Assembly (NCBI RefSeq): GCF_900607235.1
Contig: NZ_LR027853.1
Location: 255,428-319,427 of the forward strand
Reading direction: 5' to 3'
DNA: 64,000 bases
DNA from: Olivibacter jilunii
Lineage (GTDB): Bacteria > Bacteroidota > Bacteroidia > Sphingobacteriales > Sphingobacteriaceae
Both the position numbers and the translations under genes were made by a program. Below, piece by piece: positions 36,801 to 45,536 of the stretch (position 1 is its first letter; the number at the start of each line of letters is the position of its first letter). The notes beneath the pieces were generated by a model. That model ran no database searches and was not told the DNA's origin. It saw nothing but the letters and a program-made list of their open reading frames with translations.

Positions 36801-36975
36801 GATAAGTATAGAAATCGAAATGGGGTGATTGCTTTACTTTAAAATCCAATGCTTTATATCGCATCTTATTTTGGCCAAAATATTGTCCAAAAACGGTAGG
36901 TATGAAACAAAATGTAAAGGCTATTGCCCAAATAGTTTTGTAAAATCTCTTTTTTGCCGGAATAAGGTGCTTCAT
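33844..36975 (-). CDS. Three-part envelope protein: zinc metallopeptidase, PD40 propeller, outer-membrane barrel
   Basis: 1043 residues with a signal peptide (cleavage near VFGQ). Residues about 45-200 carry a gluzincin-like site: HELVH at 144-148 and WMVEGMAEYL about 26 residues later. Residues about 295-560 hold at least five PD40/TolB-type repeats (ISPDGKYVAFLSE, FSHDSKKFAF, WSPDGNLVAFSGL, FSRDGKKIVFST, FSADDKQLYFLSN). From about 640 the sequence is a beta-barrel like surface antigen/BamA C-terminal domains (NLEARLPFTGPEKLA, FFDMGLAWSAGD), ending FGLNFAPGW. It would put a protease and propeller on the cell surface or periplasmic face. Substrate unknown. Confidence 0.8.
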   Translation of the reverse strand: MKHLIPAKKRFYKTIWAIAFTFCFIPTVFGQYFGQNKMRYKALDFKVKQSPHFDFYTYLKNDSLLTRFMQESELWYELHQQVFRDTFLRKNPLILYNNHPDFQQTTAIGGEISIGTGGVTEGLKNRVVMPIMQINNQTRHVLGHELVHAFQYHSLIEGDSTKLENIGNLPLWMVEGMAEYLSVGKKDAFTAMWMRDAYLNKDIPSLRDLTESNKYFPYRYGQAFWAYIGSTYGDTVIVPFFKNTAKYGYQAAIKYTFGYDEPTLSNLWRTSIENAYKPLLIDTAQVPRGQMIINNKNGGNMNVSPTISPDGKYVAFLSEKDLFSIDLFLADAGTGKIIRKLSSRQNNSHIDEFSYIESAGSFSHDSKKFAFSVFSQGRTKLLIVDVETGKTLATESMGDIGEFANITWSPDGNLVAFSGLKNGYSDIYLYDLSNKSSTQLTNDWYSDYHPSFSRDGKKIVFSTDRLSLESGYEGVDIPLGLAIIDISTKEIRKIDIFPGANNLNPQFSADDKQLYFLSNRDGFRNLYRYTFSSGKTEQLTDYFTGISGITEYSPALSVSANDDILYSYYRSQKYTIYNAKPSDFTAKEVPNNEVNFNAALLPPPQSLGVDVVNSNLRNYNIFQRIGKSLIKPVPYKPKFQLDYLQGSGVGVAVGSRYGAGLSSGIQGIFSDILGRNQLFAGVAINGEVYDFGGQFAYINQKGRISWGGSISHIPFMSGLMSYGNEEINGNTYFTENTDIIRTFQTQIDAFAAYPLSRTTRFELGGAVARYSYRIDRFSNYYDPNTFYFLGSDRRKLSKEEASRTYGGNFNSFTLQQLNAAFVGDNSYFGVAAPLSGYRYRLAAEKYFGDFNFTAYTADLRKYHRIKPISLAARAYTYMRVGSGEDQLYPLYIGYPFLIRGYESASFYNNNGNVYQGYNVNQLMGSRIAVVNLEARLPFTGPEKLAAIKSGLLFSDLNVFFDMGLAWSAGDKIAFKSNPDKIGEQVNPDGSTVDIYERVPAMSAGVSLRVNIFGYFVLEPYYAVPFNRKDLKFGTFGLNFAPGW

Positions 36976-37049
36976 ATGATGCTTAGGTACAATTTGGGAT
37001 ACTAATTTAGCGTTTAGAATTTATTTGCGCAACTTAAACTCGGTTTCTT

Positions 37050-39380
37050 CTATTCATTCGGCTGTTGTTTAAGCTGTTCATTGATTCGTTGAAGCTCATC
37101 TTCACTGTGCGGTTCCAAAATCGGACTCAGAATGGGAGGGAGGCTATCTGCTCGTGTGCTGTCCGGAATCCGTATCCGCGGGCTTGGGCACTTATATTCG
37201 CGTGTAATCGCCACAGTTGGCTCGGGAAGAGGGCCGTAAGTATAGCCGCTTTCCGGGTCGTGGTATAATTTTTCCATAAACTTAGCAAAGATTGGAAGGG
37301 CCGTGCGCGAACCTTCTCCGGTTGCCGAATTTCGGAAGTGTATGCTGCGTTCATCATTTCCAACCCAAACACCGGCCACTAAGTCTTTCGTGATACCCAT
37401 ATACCATCCATCCACATAGTCGGAAGAGGTTCCCGTTTTTCCGCCTATTTGATTACCCTTTTTCCACAGATCCCATTCCCATAAGGCTTGCGATGTCCCT
37501 CCCGGTTCTTCCATCGTCCCGCGAAGCATATAAGTCATCAACCAAGCGATTTCTTCACTAATGACCCTTTTTGTCTTTGGTTTAAATTCTGCTAAAGAAT
37601 GACCATCTTGGTCTGTGATACGCTTGACCAAAATGGGTTCTGCATGATTCCCTTTATTCAAAAAGGTAGCATAGGCGCTTACCATCTCATAAACCGTTAC
37701 GTCATTTGATCCTAAACTTACCGACGGCACCGATTCTAAATGGCTGGTTATGCCGCATTTGTGGGCAGTCTTTACCACATTATCCCAGCCAACTTTTTCT
37801 GTTATTTGGGCCGTTACGGAATTAATGGACCTACCCATAGCCCAGCGTAAAGACATATTGATGCCCGAAAAGGTCCAATCGGCGTTTTTCGGTTCCCATG
37901 TTTTTGCTTCACCGTTCTCAACATAATTGATTTTTACCGCCTTGTCCTGAAATTTATCACAAGGTGACATCCCCTGTTCCAGGGCGGTTAAATAGGCAAA
38001 TGGTTTAAATGTCGACCCCGCTTGGCGCTTCGCTTGATTAACATGGTCATATTTATAAAATTGATGGTTAATACCACCCACCCATACTTTTATCTCCGAA
38101 CTATAAGGGTCCATTACCATCATGCCGGTGTTAAGCATTTTCGCATAATGTGCAAGCGAATCCATCGTGGAATACTCAACTTCGTTCATACCGTCCCAAG
38201 TGAAAACTTTCATCGGTTTTGGTTGATTCAGGTAAAAAAGAATACTGTCTTGGTTGTGCTTGAATTTCTTGTCAAGAAAAGAGTAAATTGGAAGCCTTTT
38301 TGCCAAATTTTCCAAAAAGTTTTCAATTACTTCTCCTTTGGAATCGCGCCATGGTAGCTCTTTCCCCCAAGTATTTTCCAACCTTTTTTGTAGAACAGCC
38401 ATTTGATCGTAGGCTGCTTCCTCCGCATAGCGCTGCAATCTGGAATCAATGGTTGTATAAATCTTAAGCCCATCTTCGTAAAGGTCATAACCGTTCTCAT
38501 CGCACCATTTTTCGATAAACCGCTCTACCGCACCACGCAGATAAGAATCTTCCTTCCCCACTTCATCTACTGTACCTAAGCTTAGATCAATAGGTGATTG
38601 CCTGTATTGTTTAAGTTGTGAAGGTGAAATGAAGCCTGCCTTTTGCATTTGAGATAGGACGATATTCCGTCTTTCTAAAGAGCGTTTGGGATTTCGTACC
38701 GGATTATAAAGAGTGGTTGCTTTGAGCATGCCTATTAAAAGGGCTGCCTGGGGCGGCGTAACATCATTGGTGTTTTGATTGAAGTATCGTTTTGCCGCCG
38801 TTTTGATACCATACGTATTATTGCCAAATGACACCGTATTTAAATACATTGTCAGGATTTCCTCTTTGCTGTAGCGACGCTCCAATTTGATAGCTGTAAA
38901 CCATTCTTTTATTTTAATGATTAGCATTCGAACACCCGGAATATTACCTAATAAACCGGCCGATTGATTATAACGAGTCCGAAAGAGATTCTTTGCCAAC
39001 TGCTGGGTAATGGTACTGCCTCCGCGTTTATCTCCTTGTGCAGTAGATAATAGACTGGATGCTACTGCAATAAAGTCGACACCGTTATGTTTAAAAAATC
39101 GTATATCCTCTGTGGCGACTAAAGCTTGTGTAATGCTTTTTGAAATACTATCATAAACTACGGGGGATCGGTTTTCTTTAAAATAACGACCGATTAACTT
39201 ACCATCCGCTGTATATAATTCGGAGGCTACGTGAAGCGTAGGTGCTTTAATATCTTGTGCAGTAGGGGAATAGCCGAAAAGACCTAAAAAATTTAACTCG
39301 ATCGCACATAAGAAGATTATGACGAAATAGATGAAAATCAATAAGTAACGAAGAAACCTACTCTTAATTCTTCTAAACAT
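37050..39380 (-). CDS. Class A penicillin-binding protein (PBP1A type)
   Basis: Bifunctional peptidoglycan synthase of 776 residues, anchored by one N-terminal span (YLLIFIYFVIIFLCAIEL). GT51 transglycosylase: ATEDIRFFKHNGVD with the catalytic Glu, RGGSTITQQLAKNLF, RRYSKEEILTMYLNTVSFGN. Transpeptidase: active Ser in AGSTFKPFAYLTALEQG, SxN in RSINSVTA, and KTG in GGKTGTSSDYVDGWYMG. Both catalytic centres are complete. The C-terminal tail is Pro- and charge-rich. Flanking genes are unrelated, so it seems to be its own transcript. Confidence 0.95.
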   Translation of the reverse strand: MFRRIKSRFLRYLLIFIYFVIIFLCAIELNFLGLFGYSPTAQDIKAPTLHVASELYTADGKLIGRYFKENRSPVVYDSISKSITQALVATEDIRFFKHNGVDFIAVASSLLSTAQGDKRGGSTITQQLAKNLFRTRYNQSAGLLGNIPGVRMLIIKIKEWFTAIKLERRYSKEEILTMYLNTVSFGNNTYGIKTAAKRYFNQNTNDVTPPQAALLIGMLKATTLYNPVRNPKRSLERRNIVLSQMQKAGFISPSQLKQYRQSPIDLSLGTVDEVGKEDSYLRGAVERFIEKWCDENGYDLYEDGLKIYTTIDSRLQRYAEEAAYDQMAVLQKRLENTWGKELPWRDSKGEVIENFLENLAKRLPIYSFLDKKFKHNQDSILFYLNQPKPMKVFTWDGMNEVEYSTMDSLAHYAKMLNTGMMVMDPYSSEIKVWVGGINHQFYKYDHVNQAKRQAGSTFKPFAYLTALEQGMSPCDKFQDKAVKINYVENGEAKTWEPKNADWTFSGINMSLRWAMGRSINSVTAQITEKVGWDNVVKTAHKCGITSHLESVPSVSLGSNDVTVYEMVSAYATFLNKGNHAEPILVKRITDQDGHSLAEFKPKTKRVISEEIAWLMTYMLRGTMEEPGGTSQALWEWDLWKKGNQIGGKTGTSSDYVDGWYMGITKDLVAGVWVGNDERSIHFRNSATGEGSRTALPIFAKFMEKLYHDPESGYTYGPLPEPTVAITREYKCPSPRIRIPDSTRADSLPPILSPILEPHSEDELQRINEQLKQQPNE

Positions 39381-39567
39381 GCGGTAAATATCTAAAATGA
39401 ATAGTTAAAATAAATGTAAAAAAATGTTAAATAGCTTTTCCGGTTAGCGTGTCGAGCGTTAATACTAGACCTGTCAAGCAAATCTCTATAAAAAATCTGA
39501 AGTTTTATTGTGGCAGCGTAAACTTTATTAACATTAAAAACAGATGCTAAACAGGGAATTCTTTACA

Positions 39568-40179
39568 TCAAATTTTGTCAATTCGGACCCAATCCATGCC
39601 GGCAGCTTCTGCAGCGGCTACTCCAGGATCACCATCTTCGAAAACAATGCAGTCTTTAGGCGCCACTCCTAATTTTTCGGCGGCGGCGAGAAAAGGATCC
39701 GGAAAGGGTTTTCCATTAGGCGTTTCGCCGGCACAAACAAGCACTTCTATGTAGTCTGTCAAACCGAGTACTGATAGCGTCCGCTGTACGGTAGTGCGCG
39801 TACCTCCTGATACAACACCGATGTGTACATTGCCTGCATTTGCTTTTAAGTGCTCAGTAACGTAAGCGATAGGTTCGGTTGTATCAATGTATTTTTCGAA
39901 GAATACTGCCGTCTTTTCTTTGGAGAACGTATCCGGCAACATCACATTATAACGTCTACTGATTTCATCGGCAACAAGTCTGGTTGGCCAGCCGGCCAGT
40001 TCATCGATAATGTCGGTGTCCAAATTTATTCCATATTTAGCTGCGGCCTCTTTGTATGACAATTTATGAGCAAGCATATTGTCTGCTAAAGTTCCATCGC
40101 AATCATAAAGGAGCGCTTTATATTTACCGCTTGTTTTTTCATTAAGTATGTTTAGCTTATCGAGCGTTTCTTGATTCAT
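39568..40179 (-). CDS. HAD-family phosphatase (beta-phosphoglucomutase-like)
   Basis: 203 residues. HAD motifs: nucleophile pair in LLYDCDGTLADN, motif II Ser/Thr in GVVSGGTR, Lys in NGKPFPDPF, and motif IV acidic residues in CIVFEDGDPGVAAAEAAGM. The helical cap sits between motifs I and II (HKLSYKEAAAKYGIN), as in class I enzymes such as phosphoglycolate phosphatase, YqaB or sugar phosphatases. The exact substrate is not inferable. Confidence 0.9.
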   Translation of the reverse strand: MNQETLDKLNILNEKTSGKYKALLYDCDGTLADNMLAHKLSYKEAAAKYGINLDTDIIDELAGWPTRLVADEISRRYNVMLPDTFSKEKTAVFFEKYIDTTEPIAYVTEHLKANAGNVHIGVVSGGTRTTVQRTLSVLGLTDYIEVLVCAGETPNGKPFPDPFLAAAEKLGVAPKDCIVFEDGDPGVAAAEAAGMDWVRIDKI

Positions 40180-40278
40180 CTATATAGTGTTCAAAATAAA
40201 TAGCGCAAAGTTGTCCTTTATTTATTTTGTTTCCTAATGGAATTGCAAAAATGACAAAACTAGCGTTCGAAAAAGCGT

Positions 40279-41604
40279 TCAACCTTTGTACCTAAACCAT
40301 TTGAATAGTTCTTTATAGCTTGCCTTTTTACCATACATTAAAATTCCAACGCGGTAAACCCTCGCGGCTGCATAAGTTGTTAACAAAAAGCCAATAACCA
40401 ACAAGGCGATTGACAGCAATAGTTGCCAAACGGGGACTCCAAATGGAATTCTAACCAACATACCGATAGGTGAGGTGAAGGGAACCATGCTTAACCAAAA
40501 GGCCAAGGAACCATGTGGATTATTGATTAGTACGGAAAAAGAAAGCATATAGGTAAACAATAGCGGCATGATAATGGGCAGCATAAATTGTTGGGTTTCC
40601 GTTTCGCTATCTACCGCTGATCCTACCATGGCGAATAGGGCACTGTATAGCAGATAACCGCCAATGAAATAGATCAAAAAACAACCTAATACGTAAGGAT
40701 AATCAATGGCTTTGATCTGTTGTACAATAGCCTCCATTTTTGACTGCCTTTCTTGATTGTTCTGCTTTACCTCACCGTTACCAACCCCATCTTGCATCTT
40801 AACGGACGTATGCATTTCGGGTTTAGAATTGATCATTACGGCAGAGGTTGCGGCCATGAAGCTTACAGAGAGAATAATCCAAAGAACAAATTGGGTAACT
40901 CCGACCAGGCCAACGCCGATAATTTTACCCATCATCAGCTGAAAAGGTTTTACTGAGGAAATAACTACTTCGATAATCCGGTTACTCTTTTCTTCTATAA
41001 TGCCACGCATTACCTGATTTCCATATAAAAACAGGGATATGTAGATTAGGATTGATAAGCCAAAGCTAATTCCGATGGCCGTCCCAACATGGCTGTCCTT
41101 TTCTCCATCCACCGTAAGTTCTTTTGATTTGATGGACACAGCCGGCTTTATACCGTTTAAGGTATTTATGTCAATTCCTGCGTCAGCTAGAGCTTTCGCT
41201 CTTAGTATGTCATTTAATTTTGACTCAAGCGTGTTGATGGTACCTATACCTTTTTTTTCGGTGTCGTATAGCTCAACAGTTTGGGAGGTCGCCACACCGG
41301 CCGGGACAACCAGGAGTAGCGAGCTTGTTTCACCACGTTCCATTTTCTTTTTCAAGCTAGCAATTGATTCATCTGTGCTTAGAAATAACAGATGTTCCGT
41401 GTCTTCTAATTTGTTCGCCACAAAGCCTGACTGATCTACTACATAAACCGTTGTAATAGGTTCTCGATTGTTTAATGCGACATAAAAAATAAGCGCGTAC
41501 ATAGCGATAAACAAGAAGGGAACGAGGAAGGTCGTCACTAAAAATGATTTCTTTTTTACACGGCTTAAATACTCTCGTTGTATAATAAGAACTATTTTAT
41601 TCAT
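40279..41604 (-). CDS. ABC-2 type transporter permease (NatB-like)
   Basis: 441 residues. One membrane span at about 18-40 (SFLVTTFLVPFLFIAMYALIFY), a long extracytoplasmic domain (about 45-180), then five or six spans beginning at IGISFGLSILIYISLFLYG. IIEEKSNRIIEVVISSVKPFQLMMGKIIGVG is the conserved coupling region of the Na+-efflux/ABC-2 export family. It starts 7 bases behind the stop of its ATPase gene, so the two form one exporter. Cargo unknown; NatAB exports sodium, others export drugs or lipids. Confidence 0.9.
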   Translation of the reverse strand: MNKIVLIIQREYLSRVKKKSFLVTTFLVPFLFIAMYALIFYVALNNREPITTVYVVDQSGFVANKLEDTEHLLFLSTDESIASLKKKMERGETSSLLLVVPAGVATSQTVELYDTEKKGIGTINTLESKLNDILRAKALADAGIDINTLNGIKPAVSIKSKELTVDGEKDSHVGTAIGISFGLSILIYISLFLYGNQVMRGIIEEKSNRIIEVVISSVKPFQLMMGKIIGVGLVGVTQFVLWIILSVSFMAATSAVMINSKPEMHTSVKMQDGVGNGEVKQNNQERQSKMEAIVQQIKAIDYPYVLGCFLIYFIGGYLLYSALFAMVGSAVDSETETQQFMLPIIMPLLFTYMLSFSVLINNPHGSLAFWLSMVPFTSPIGMLVRIPFGVPVWQLLLSIALLVIGFLLTTYAAARVYRVGILMYGKKASYKELFKWFRYKG

Positions 41605-41611
41605 TATGCTG

Positions 41612-42529
41612 CTAGTTGGCGTTGATAGACGTTACTTCTTTTATAAAAATCTCATGGATGGTAGGAATGATTTCTTCTACATGTTGTATTTCAACCTGGG
41701 CGATTAGGTAGGAGAGCATATGATTGATCGTTTTTCCCTCTGCTATTTTTAGATACAGTGTGGTTACATGATTATCCGTAAGTCGTTTTTCCACGGTAAA
41801 TAGCGTATCATTTGGATCGATAACCTGCGCGCCTATATATGTTATTTTATATTTGTTTTCCCGATAACTGTTTTTTATGTCAATAACCGGGCCATCCAAG
41901 ATTTTTCTGGACTTATTAATGAGCGCAATATTATCGCAAAGTTCTTCTACTGATTCCATACGATGAGTAGAAAAAATAATGGTGGTGCCATTGCTATGTA
42001 GTTCCAGTATTTCTTTTTTTATAATTTCAGCATTTACCGGGTCGAAACCGGAAAAAGGCTCATCCAAAATCAGTAGCTCCGGTTGATGAAGTACCGTTGC
42101 AACAAATTGTACCTTTTGTTGCATTCCTTTGCTTAGGTCTTCCACTTTCTTACTCCACCAAGACTGCATTTCCATCTTCTCGAACCAATGTTTGATTCGC
42201 TTTTTCGCCTCTTCTTTTGACAAACCTTTTAGTTGAGCTAAGTAAAGCAATTGATCACCGATCTGCATTTTTTTATAAAGTCCGCGTTCTTCCGGTAAAT
42301 AACCTATCTTGCTAATGTGTTCCGGTTGGAGCACATCACCATTGAACATTATATATCCACTATCAGGAGCGGTAATCTGTGTGATAATTCGAATAAGAGA
42401 AGTTTTTCCTGCACCGTTCGGACCGAGTAATCCAAAGATGGTGCCCTTTTCAATATGCATGGACACGTCATCTAAGGCTCGATGCTCCGCATATTGCTTT
42501 ACGATGTTGTTGATTGACAGCATGAGCAT
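41612..42529 (-). CDS. ABC transporter ATP-binding protein (NatA-like)
   Basis: 305 residues. Walker A GLLGPNGAGKTSLIR, Q-loop region IGYLPEERGLYKKM, signature LSKGMQQKVQFVATVL, Walker B LLILDEPFSGFDP and switch His in STHRMESVEELC. The GYLPEERGLY sequence and the extended C-terminal domain are typical of NatA-type exporters. Partner of the permease encoded directly downstream. Confidence 0.93.
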   Translation of the reverse strand: MLMLSINNIVKQYAEHRALDDVSMHIEKGTIFGLLGPNGAGKTSLIRIITQITAPDSGYIMFNGDVLQPEHISKIGYLPEERGLYKKMQIGDQLLYLAQLKGLSKEEAKKRIKHWFEKMEMQSWWSKKVEDLSKGMQQKVQFVATVLHQPELLILDEPFSGFDPVNAEIIKKEILELHSNGTTIIFSTHRMESVEELCDNIALINKSRKILDGPVIDIKNSYRENKYKITYIGAQVIDPNDTLFTVEKRLTDNHVTTLYLKIAEGKTINHMLSYLIAQVEIQHVEEIIPTIHEIFIKEVTSINAN

Positions 42530-42586
42530 TTTATCTTGTACCGTTTAGATAGGCGAGGTGCTTATTTGTTACAACATATGATATAT

Positions 42587-42618
42587 AAAAAAAGGGATGT
42601 GCTTTGCACATCCCTTTT
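42587..42618 (-). terminator. Terminator of the outer-membrane barrel gene
   Basis: On the minus strand AAAAGGGATGTGC-aaa-GCACATCCCTTTT followed by a T-run; very stable. Confidence 0.9.
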
Positions 42619-42637
42619 GGTTTCGCTGCGTAAAAGT

Positions 42638-43240
42638 TTAGAAATAAAATTGTACTCCTAATTGAGGTGCAAAGAAATCACTAGCTAAACCAAAAGAATT
42701 GGTAATTTGTTTAGATCCGGTCGCCTCATCTTTAATCCTGTCATTACCGTAGTAAAGACCACGTACACTTAATTCAATACCTACATTTTTATGTGGAAAG
42801 AATGCTAAACCGGGAGAAAGCTGTGCTCCGAAACTAGTTGTGCTAGACACTTTTGTGCCATCTACTTTTGTGCTTCCAAAAGCCATGGGAACAGAAAGTT
42901 GACCAAAGAATTTGAACATTTCATTTCCTTTATAGGCACGAGCAAAAGGTGCGACTACAAAAGCTCCTTGCTTAACTTTCAAATCCACATCATTTGCACC
43001 GTCAGTGTAGTACTGACCATAGCGATAACCGACACCGGTACCAATTGCGAAATTATCGCTGATAAAGTATCCTACATTAGGAACAATGTTGAAACTCTGG
43101 TTTGAATGGTCCGTGCCATTCACTTTGTTGTAATTATAACCAACAGATCCTCCTAGGAAGAGTTTACCTTTTTCAGTTTGTGCGTTGGCTGTAAAAGCTA
43201 GTGCTACAGCGGCAGTTAGAGTTAAAAATAATTTTTTCAT
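42638..43240 (-). CDS. Outer-membrane beta-barrel protein (porin-like, PF13568 type)
   Basis: 200 residues. The frame is open to 43291, but the ATG at 43240 begins a clean signal peptide (MKKLFLTLTAAVALAF, cleavage at ANAQ). The mature part has alternating hydrophobic strands with Gly/Asn turns (FLGGSVGYNYNKV, YFISDNFAIGTGVGYRYGQY, FFPHKNVGIELSVRGLYYG) and ends in QLGVQFYF, i.e. a C-terminal Phe. Probably an eight-stranded barrel of the OmpA/porin-like class. Function unknown. A sigma-54-like sequence lies about 65 bases upstream. Confidence 0.85.
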   Translation of the reverse strand: MKKLFLTLTAAVALAFTANAQTEKGKLFLGGSVGYNYNKVNGTDHSNQSFNIVPNVGYFISDNFAIGTGVGYRYGQYYTDGANDVDLKVKQGAFVVAPFARAYKGNEMFKFFGQLSVPMAFGSTKVDGTKVSSTTSFGAQLSPGLAFFPHKNVGIELSVRGLYYGNDRIKDEATGSKQITNSFGLASDFFAPQLGVQFYF

Positions 43241-43567
43241 GTTTAATATAAATTTGTTAACGTTATAGTCAGTGCTTCGACTGACTTTCACCGTGCATTA
43301 GTCAACTTATGTGCCAAATATGACGTAGAGCTTGTATAAAGTTGTATAAGCAACCAATCTTAAACTTCTATGACAATTAAAAGAAAGTGCAATTTTATTT
43401 GCTTTTTACAATAATTATATAACTTACTCGTTTACTGATCGTATGTTTTTTAAATGACAAAATCGATTATGCGGTATAAACTGACTATTTGTCTATTTTT
43501 GTCAACATTGACAATGACAGTATAGAGATTGGCAGGCATAAGTTAAAATAGGTGGTTACCAAGAAGC
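43241..43567. other. Intergenic region between the barrel gene and dnaJ
   Basis: About 330 AT-rich bases upstream of the barrel gene. Besides the sigma-54-like site there is a short dyad TTGTCAACATTGACAA at 43499-43514. No ORF or RNA gene recognised. Confidence 0.5.
43302..43317 (-). promoter_or_regulatory. Sigma-54-like promoter before the barrel gene
   Basis: On the minus strand TTGGCAC, five bases, TTGA: matches the -24/-12 consensus TGGCAC-N5-TTGC in all but the last base, which is a key position. The start would be near 43290. Confidence 0.35.
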
Positions 43568-43605
43568 AAAAAAAAACGTCGAACCATTGCGTTCGGCGTT
43601 TTTTT
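43568..43605 (-). terminator. Terminator after dnaJ
   Basis: On the minus strand AAAACGCCGAAC ... GTTCGACGTTTT with one G-U pair and a T-run of nine. Confidence 0.85.
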
Positions 43606-43621
43606 ATTTTATGCTAACATC

Positions 43622-44767
43622 TTATTCGAAGAATTCTTTTACACGTTCGAAAAAGCTTTTTTCATTTTTCCCGGGTTGGGGCTTGAAATTCGGCGATTCT
43701 CTTAATTTTTCTAATTGCTCTCTCTCTGTTTGGGAAAGCGCTTTTGGCGTCCACACATTTACGTATATTAGCTGATCTCCTTTGTGATAAGAATTTACCT
43801 CTGGAATGCCTTTGCCTTTTAGACGAAGAATTTTACCTCCCTGCGTGCCAGGATCTATTTTTATTTTCGCTTTACCGTCGATAGTTGGTACTTCTATACT
43901 GGCGCCAAGCGCGGCATCTACGAAACTTATATAAAGATCATATATAACATTATTTCCGTCACGTTTCAAAATCTCATGCGGAATTTCCTCTATCAATATG
44001 ATGAGATCGCCCGGTACACCTCCGCGAGGAGCGGCATTTCCTTTACCGCTCATCGATAACTGCATGCCTTCGCTTACACCTGCAGGGATATTGATGCTGA
44101 TGGTTTCTTCTCCACGTACCAATCCTTCGCCGTGGCAGGTAGTACACTTAGCTGTGATCTCAACTCCTTCACCGTTACAGGTAGGGCAAGTACTTGTTGT
44201 TTGCATTTGCCCTAATATGGTGTTAGTCACCCGCCTTACACTCCCCGTACCGCCGCATGTGCGGCAAGTAGAAGTTGAAGACCTATCTTTAGCACCGCTG
44301 CCATCGCAAGTTTTACAAACAACTTGCTTGTTTACCTTGATTTTCTTCTCAACGCCTTTTGCGATTTCCTCCAAGGTAAGCTTTACCTTTATGCGAAGAT
44401 TCGTTCCTTTTACAGCTCGCCTTCCTCCGCGTGATTGCCCCCCTCCAAAGAAACTTTCAAAGGGGTTGCCTCCTCCAAAGATATCCCCAAAATTACTGAA
44501 GATATCTTCCATATTCATACCTCCTCCATAACCGCCGCTCGCACTGTTCCCGGCATGACCAAAACGATCATAGCGTTGACGTTTCTCCGGATTACTTAAC
44601 ACTTCATAGGCCTCGGCAGCTTCTTTAAATTTCTCTTCCGCTTCCTTGTTGTTTGGGTTTTTATCAGGGTGATATTTTATTGCCAGTTTTCTATAAGCTG
44701 ATTTTATTTCAGCTTGTTCTGCATTTTTTGATACACCTAATACGTCGTAATAATCTCTCTTTGCCAT
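43622..44767 (-). CDS. dnaJ: Chaperone protein DnaJ
   Basis: Hsp40 co-chaperone that delivers clients to DnaK and stimulates its ATPase. 381 residues. J domain with HPD in [16 protein letters not shown], a Gly-rich linker ([20 protein letters not shown]), the zinc domain with four CxxCxGxG-type repeats ([36 protein letters not shown]), and the C-terminal client-binding domain. Two bases separate it from grpE; dnaK is not in the window. Confidence 0.97.
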   Translation of the reverse strand: MAKRDYYDVLGVSKNAEQAEIKSAYRKLAIKYHPDKNPNNKEAEEKFKEAAEAYEVLSNPEKRQRYDRFGHAGNSASGGYGGGMNMEDIFSNFGDIFGGGNPFESFFGGGQSRGGRRAVKGTNLRIKVKLTLEEIAKGVEKKIKVNKQVVCKTCDGSGAKDRSSTSTCRTCGGTGSVRRVTNTILGQMQTTSTCPTCNGEGVEITAKCTTCHGEGLVRGEETISINIPAGVSEGMQLSMSGKGNAAPRGGVPGDLIILIEEIPHEILKRDGNNVIYDLYISFVDAALGASIEVPTIDGKAKIKIDPGTQGGKILRLKGKGIPEVNSYHKGDQLIYVNVWTPKALSQTEREQLEKLRESPNFKPQPGKNEKSFFERVKEFFE

Positions 44768-44769
44768 CT

Positions 44770-45384
44770 TTATAATGATTCGCTACCTACTACTACTTTG
44801 GCGTAGCGCAGAACTTTATCGTTAAGGAAATAACCTTTCTCTACCTCATCGATTATCTTTCCAACCAGCTCGGGTGTTGGGGCAGGAATTCGCGTTATTG
44901 CTTCATGTAGATCAGCATTAAATTCTTGTCCAACTGACTCCATTTCTTTTAATCCTTTTCTGTTAAGGATAGACTTAAGCTTTTGATAAACGAGTTCGAC
45001 ACCTTCTTTTACAGAAGGGATGTCCTGCGCATTTTCCATTGATTTACGTGCACGCTCGAAATCGTCCAATACCATCAATAAGTCGCCGATAACTTCTTTA
45101 CCCGCTGTTTGCAATAGCTCCACTCGCTCCTTGGAGGTCCGGCGCTTATAATTATCAAACTCTGCGTACAAACGAAGATATTTATTGTTGGCTTCTGTCA
45201 ATTCTTGCTGAAGTTTTTCCTCTTGCTCCACTTCTACATCCGCTTCGGCCTCTTCTACATCATCGTTAAGACCTGCTTTCGTATGTTGGCGCGCTTCATT
45301 CACTGATTCCAACTCTTCCGCGATATCCTTGTTCTCGAGATTTTGATTTTCCTCAATATTTTCCTTTTTGCGTTGTTCTTCCAT
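44770..45384 (-). CDS. grpE: Nucleotide exchange factor GrpE
   Basis: Exchanges ADP for ATP on DnaK. 204 residues from the ATG at 45384; a longer frame to 45441 would add residues unlike the family. The first 60 residues are highly charged and disordered, then a long coiled coil ([30 protein letters not shown]) and the beta domain ([25 protein letters not shown]), the GrpE signature. Operon with dnaJ. An upstream inverted repeat and sigma-54-like sequence may control it. Confidence 0.95.
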   Translation of the reverse strand: MEEQRKKENIEENQNLENKDIAEELESVNEARQHTKAGLNDDVEEAEADVEVEQEEKLQQELTEANNKYLRLYAEFDNYKRRTSKERVELLQTAGKEVIGDLLMVLDDFERARKSMENAQDIPSVKEGVELVYQKLKSILNRKGLKEMESVGQEFNADLHEAITRIPAPTPELVGKIIDEVEKGYFLNDKVLRYAKVVVGSESL

Positions 45385-45417
45385 AATTCTAAAAAGCAGT
45401 TCAAAAATATTTTTTTC

Positions 45418-45459
45418 AGCACAAAACCTCTGCCAATGCATAGCAGACAGCCAGTCTGT
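45418..45459 (-). promoter_or_regulatory. Possible stress-type promoter and dyad before grpE
   Basis: On the minus strand GACAG-actgg-CTGTC is followed by TTGGCAG, five bases, TTGT (45436-45421). The spacing fits a -24/-12 promoter, but two consensus bases differ. Candidate only. Confidence 0.3.
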
Positions 45460-45536
45460 CAGTCTTTGTTACTCAATACGAACATAATGACGCATTATGT
45501 CAACGATTGTCAGTAGGCAGCTAAAGCAAAATGTCG

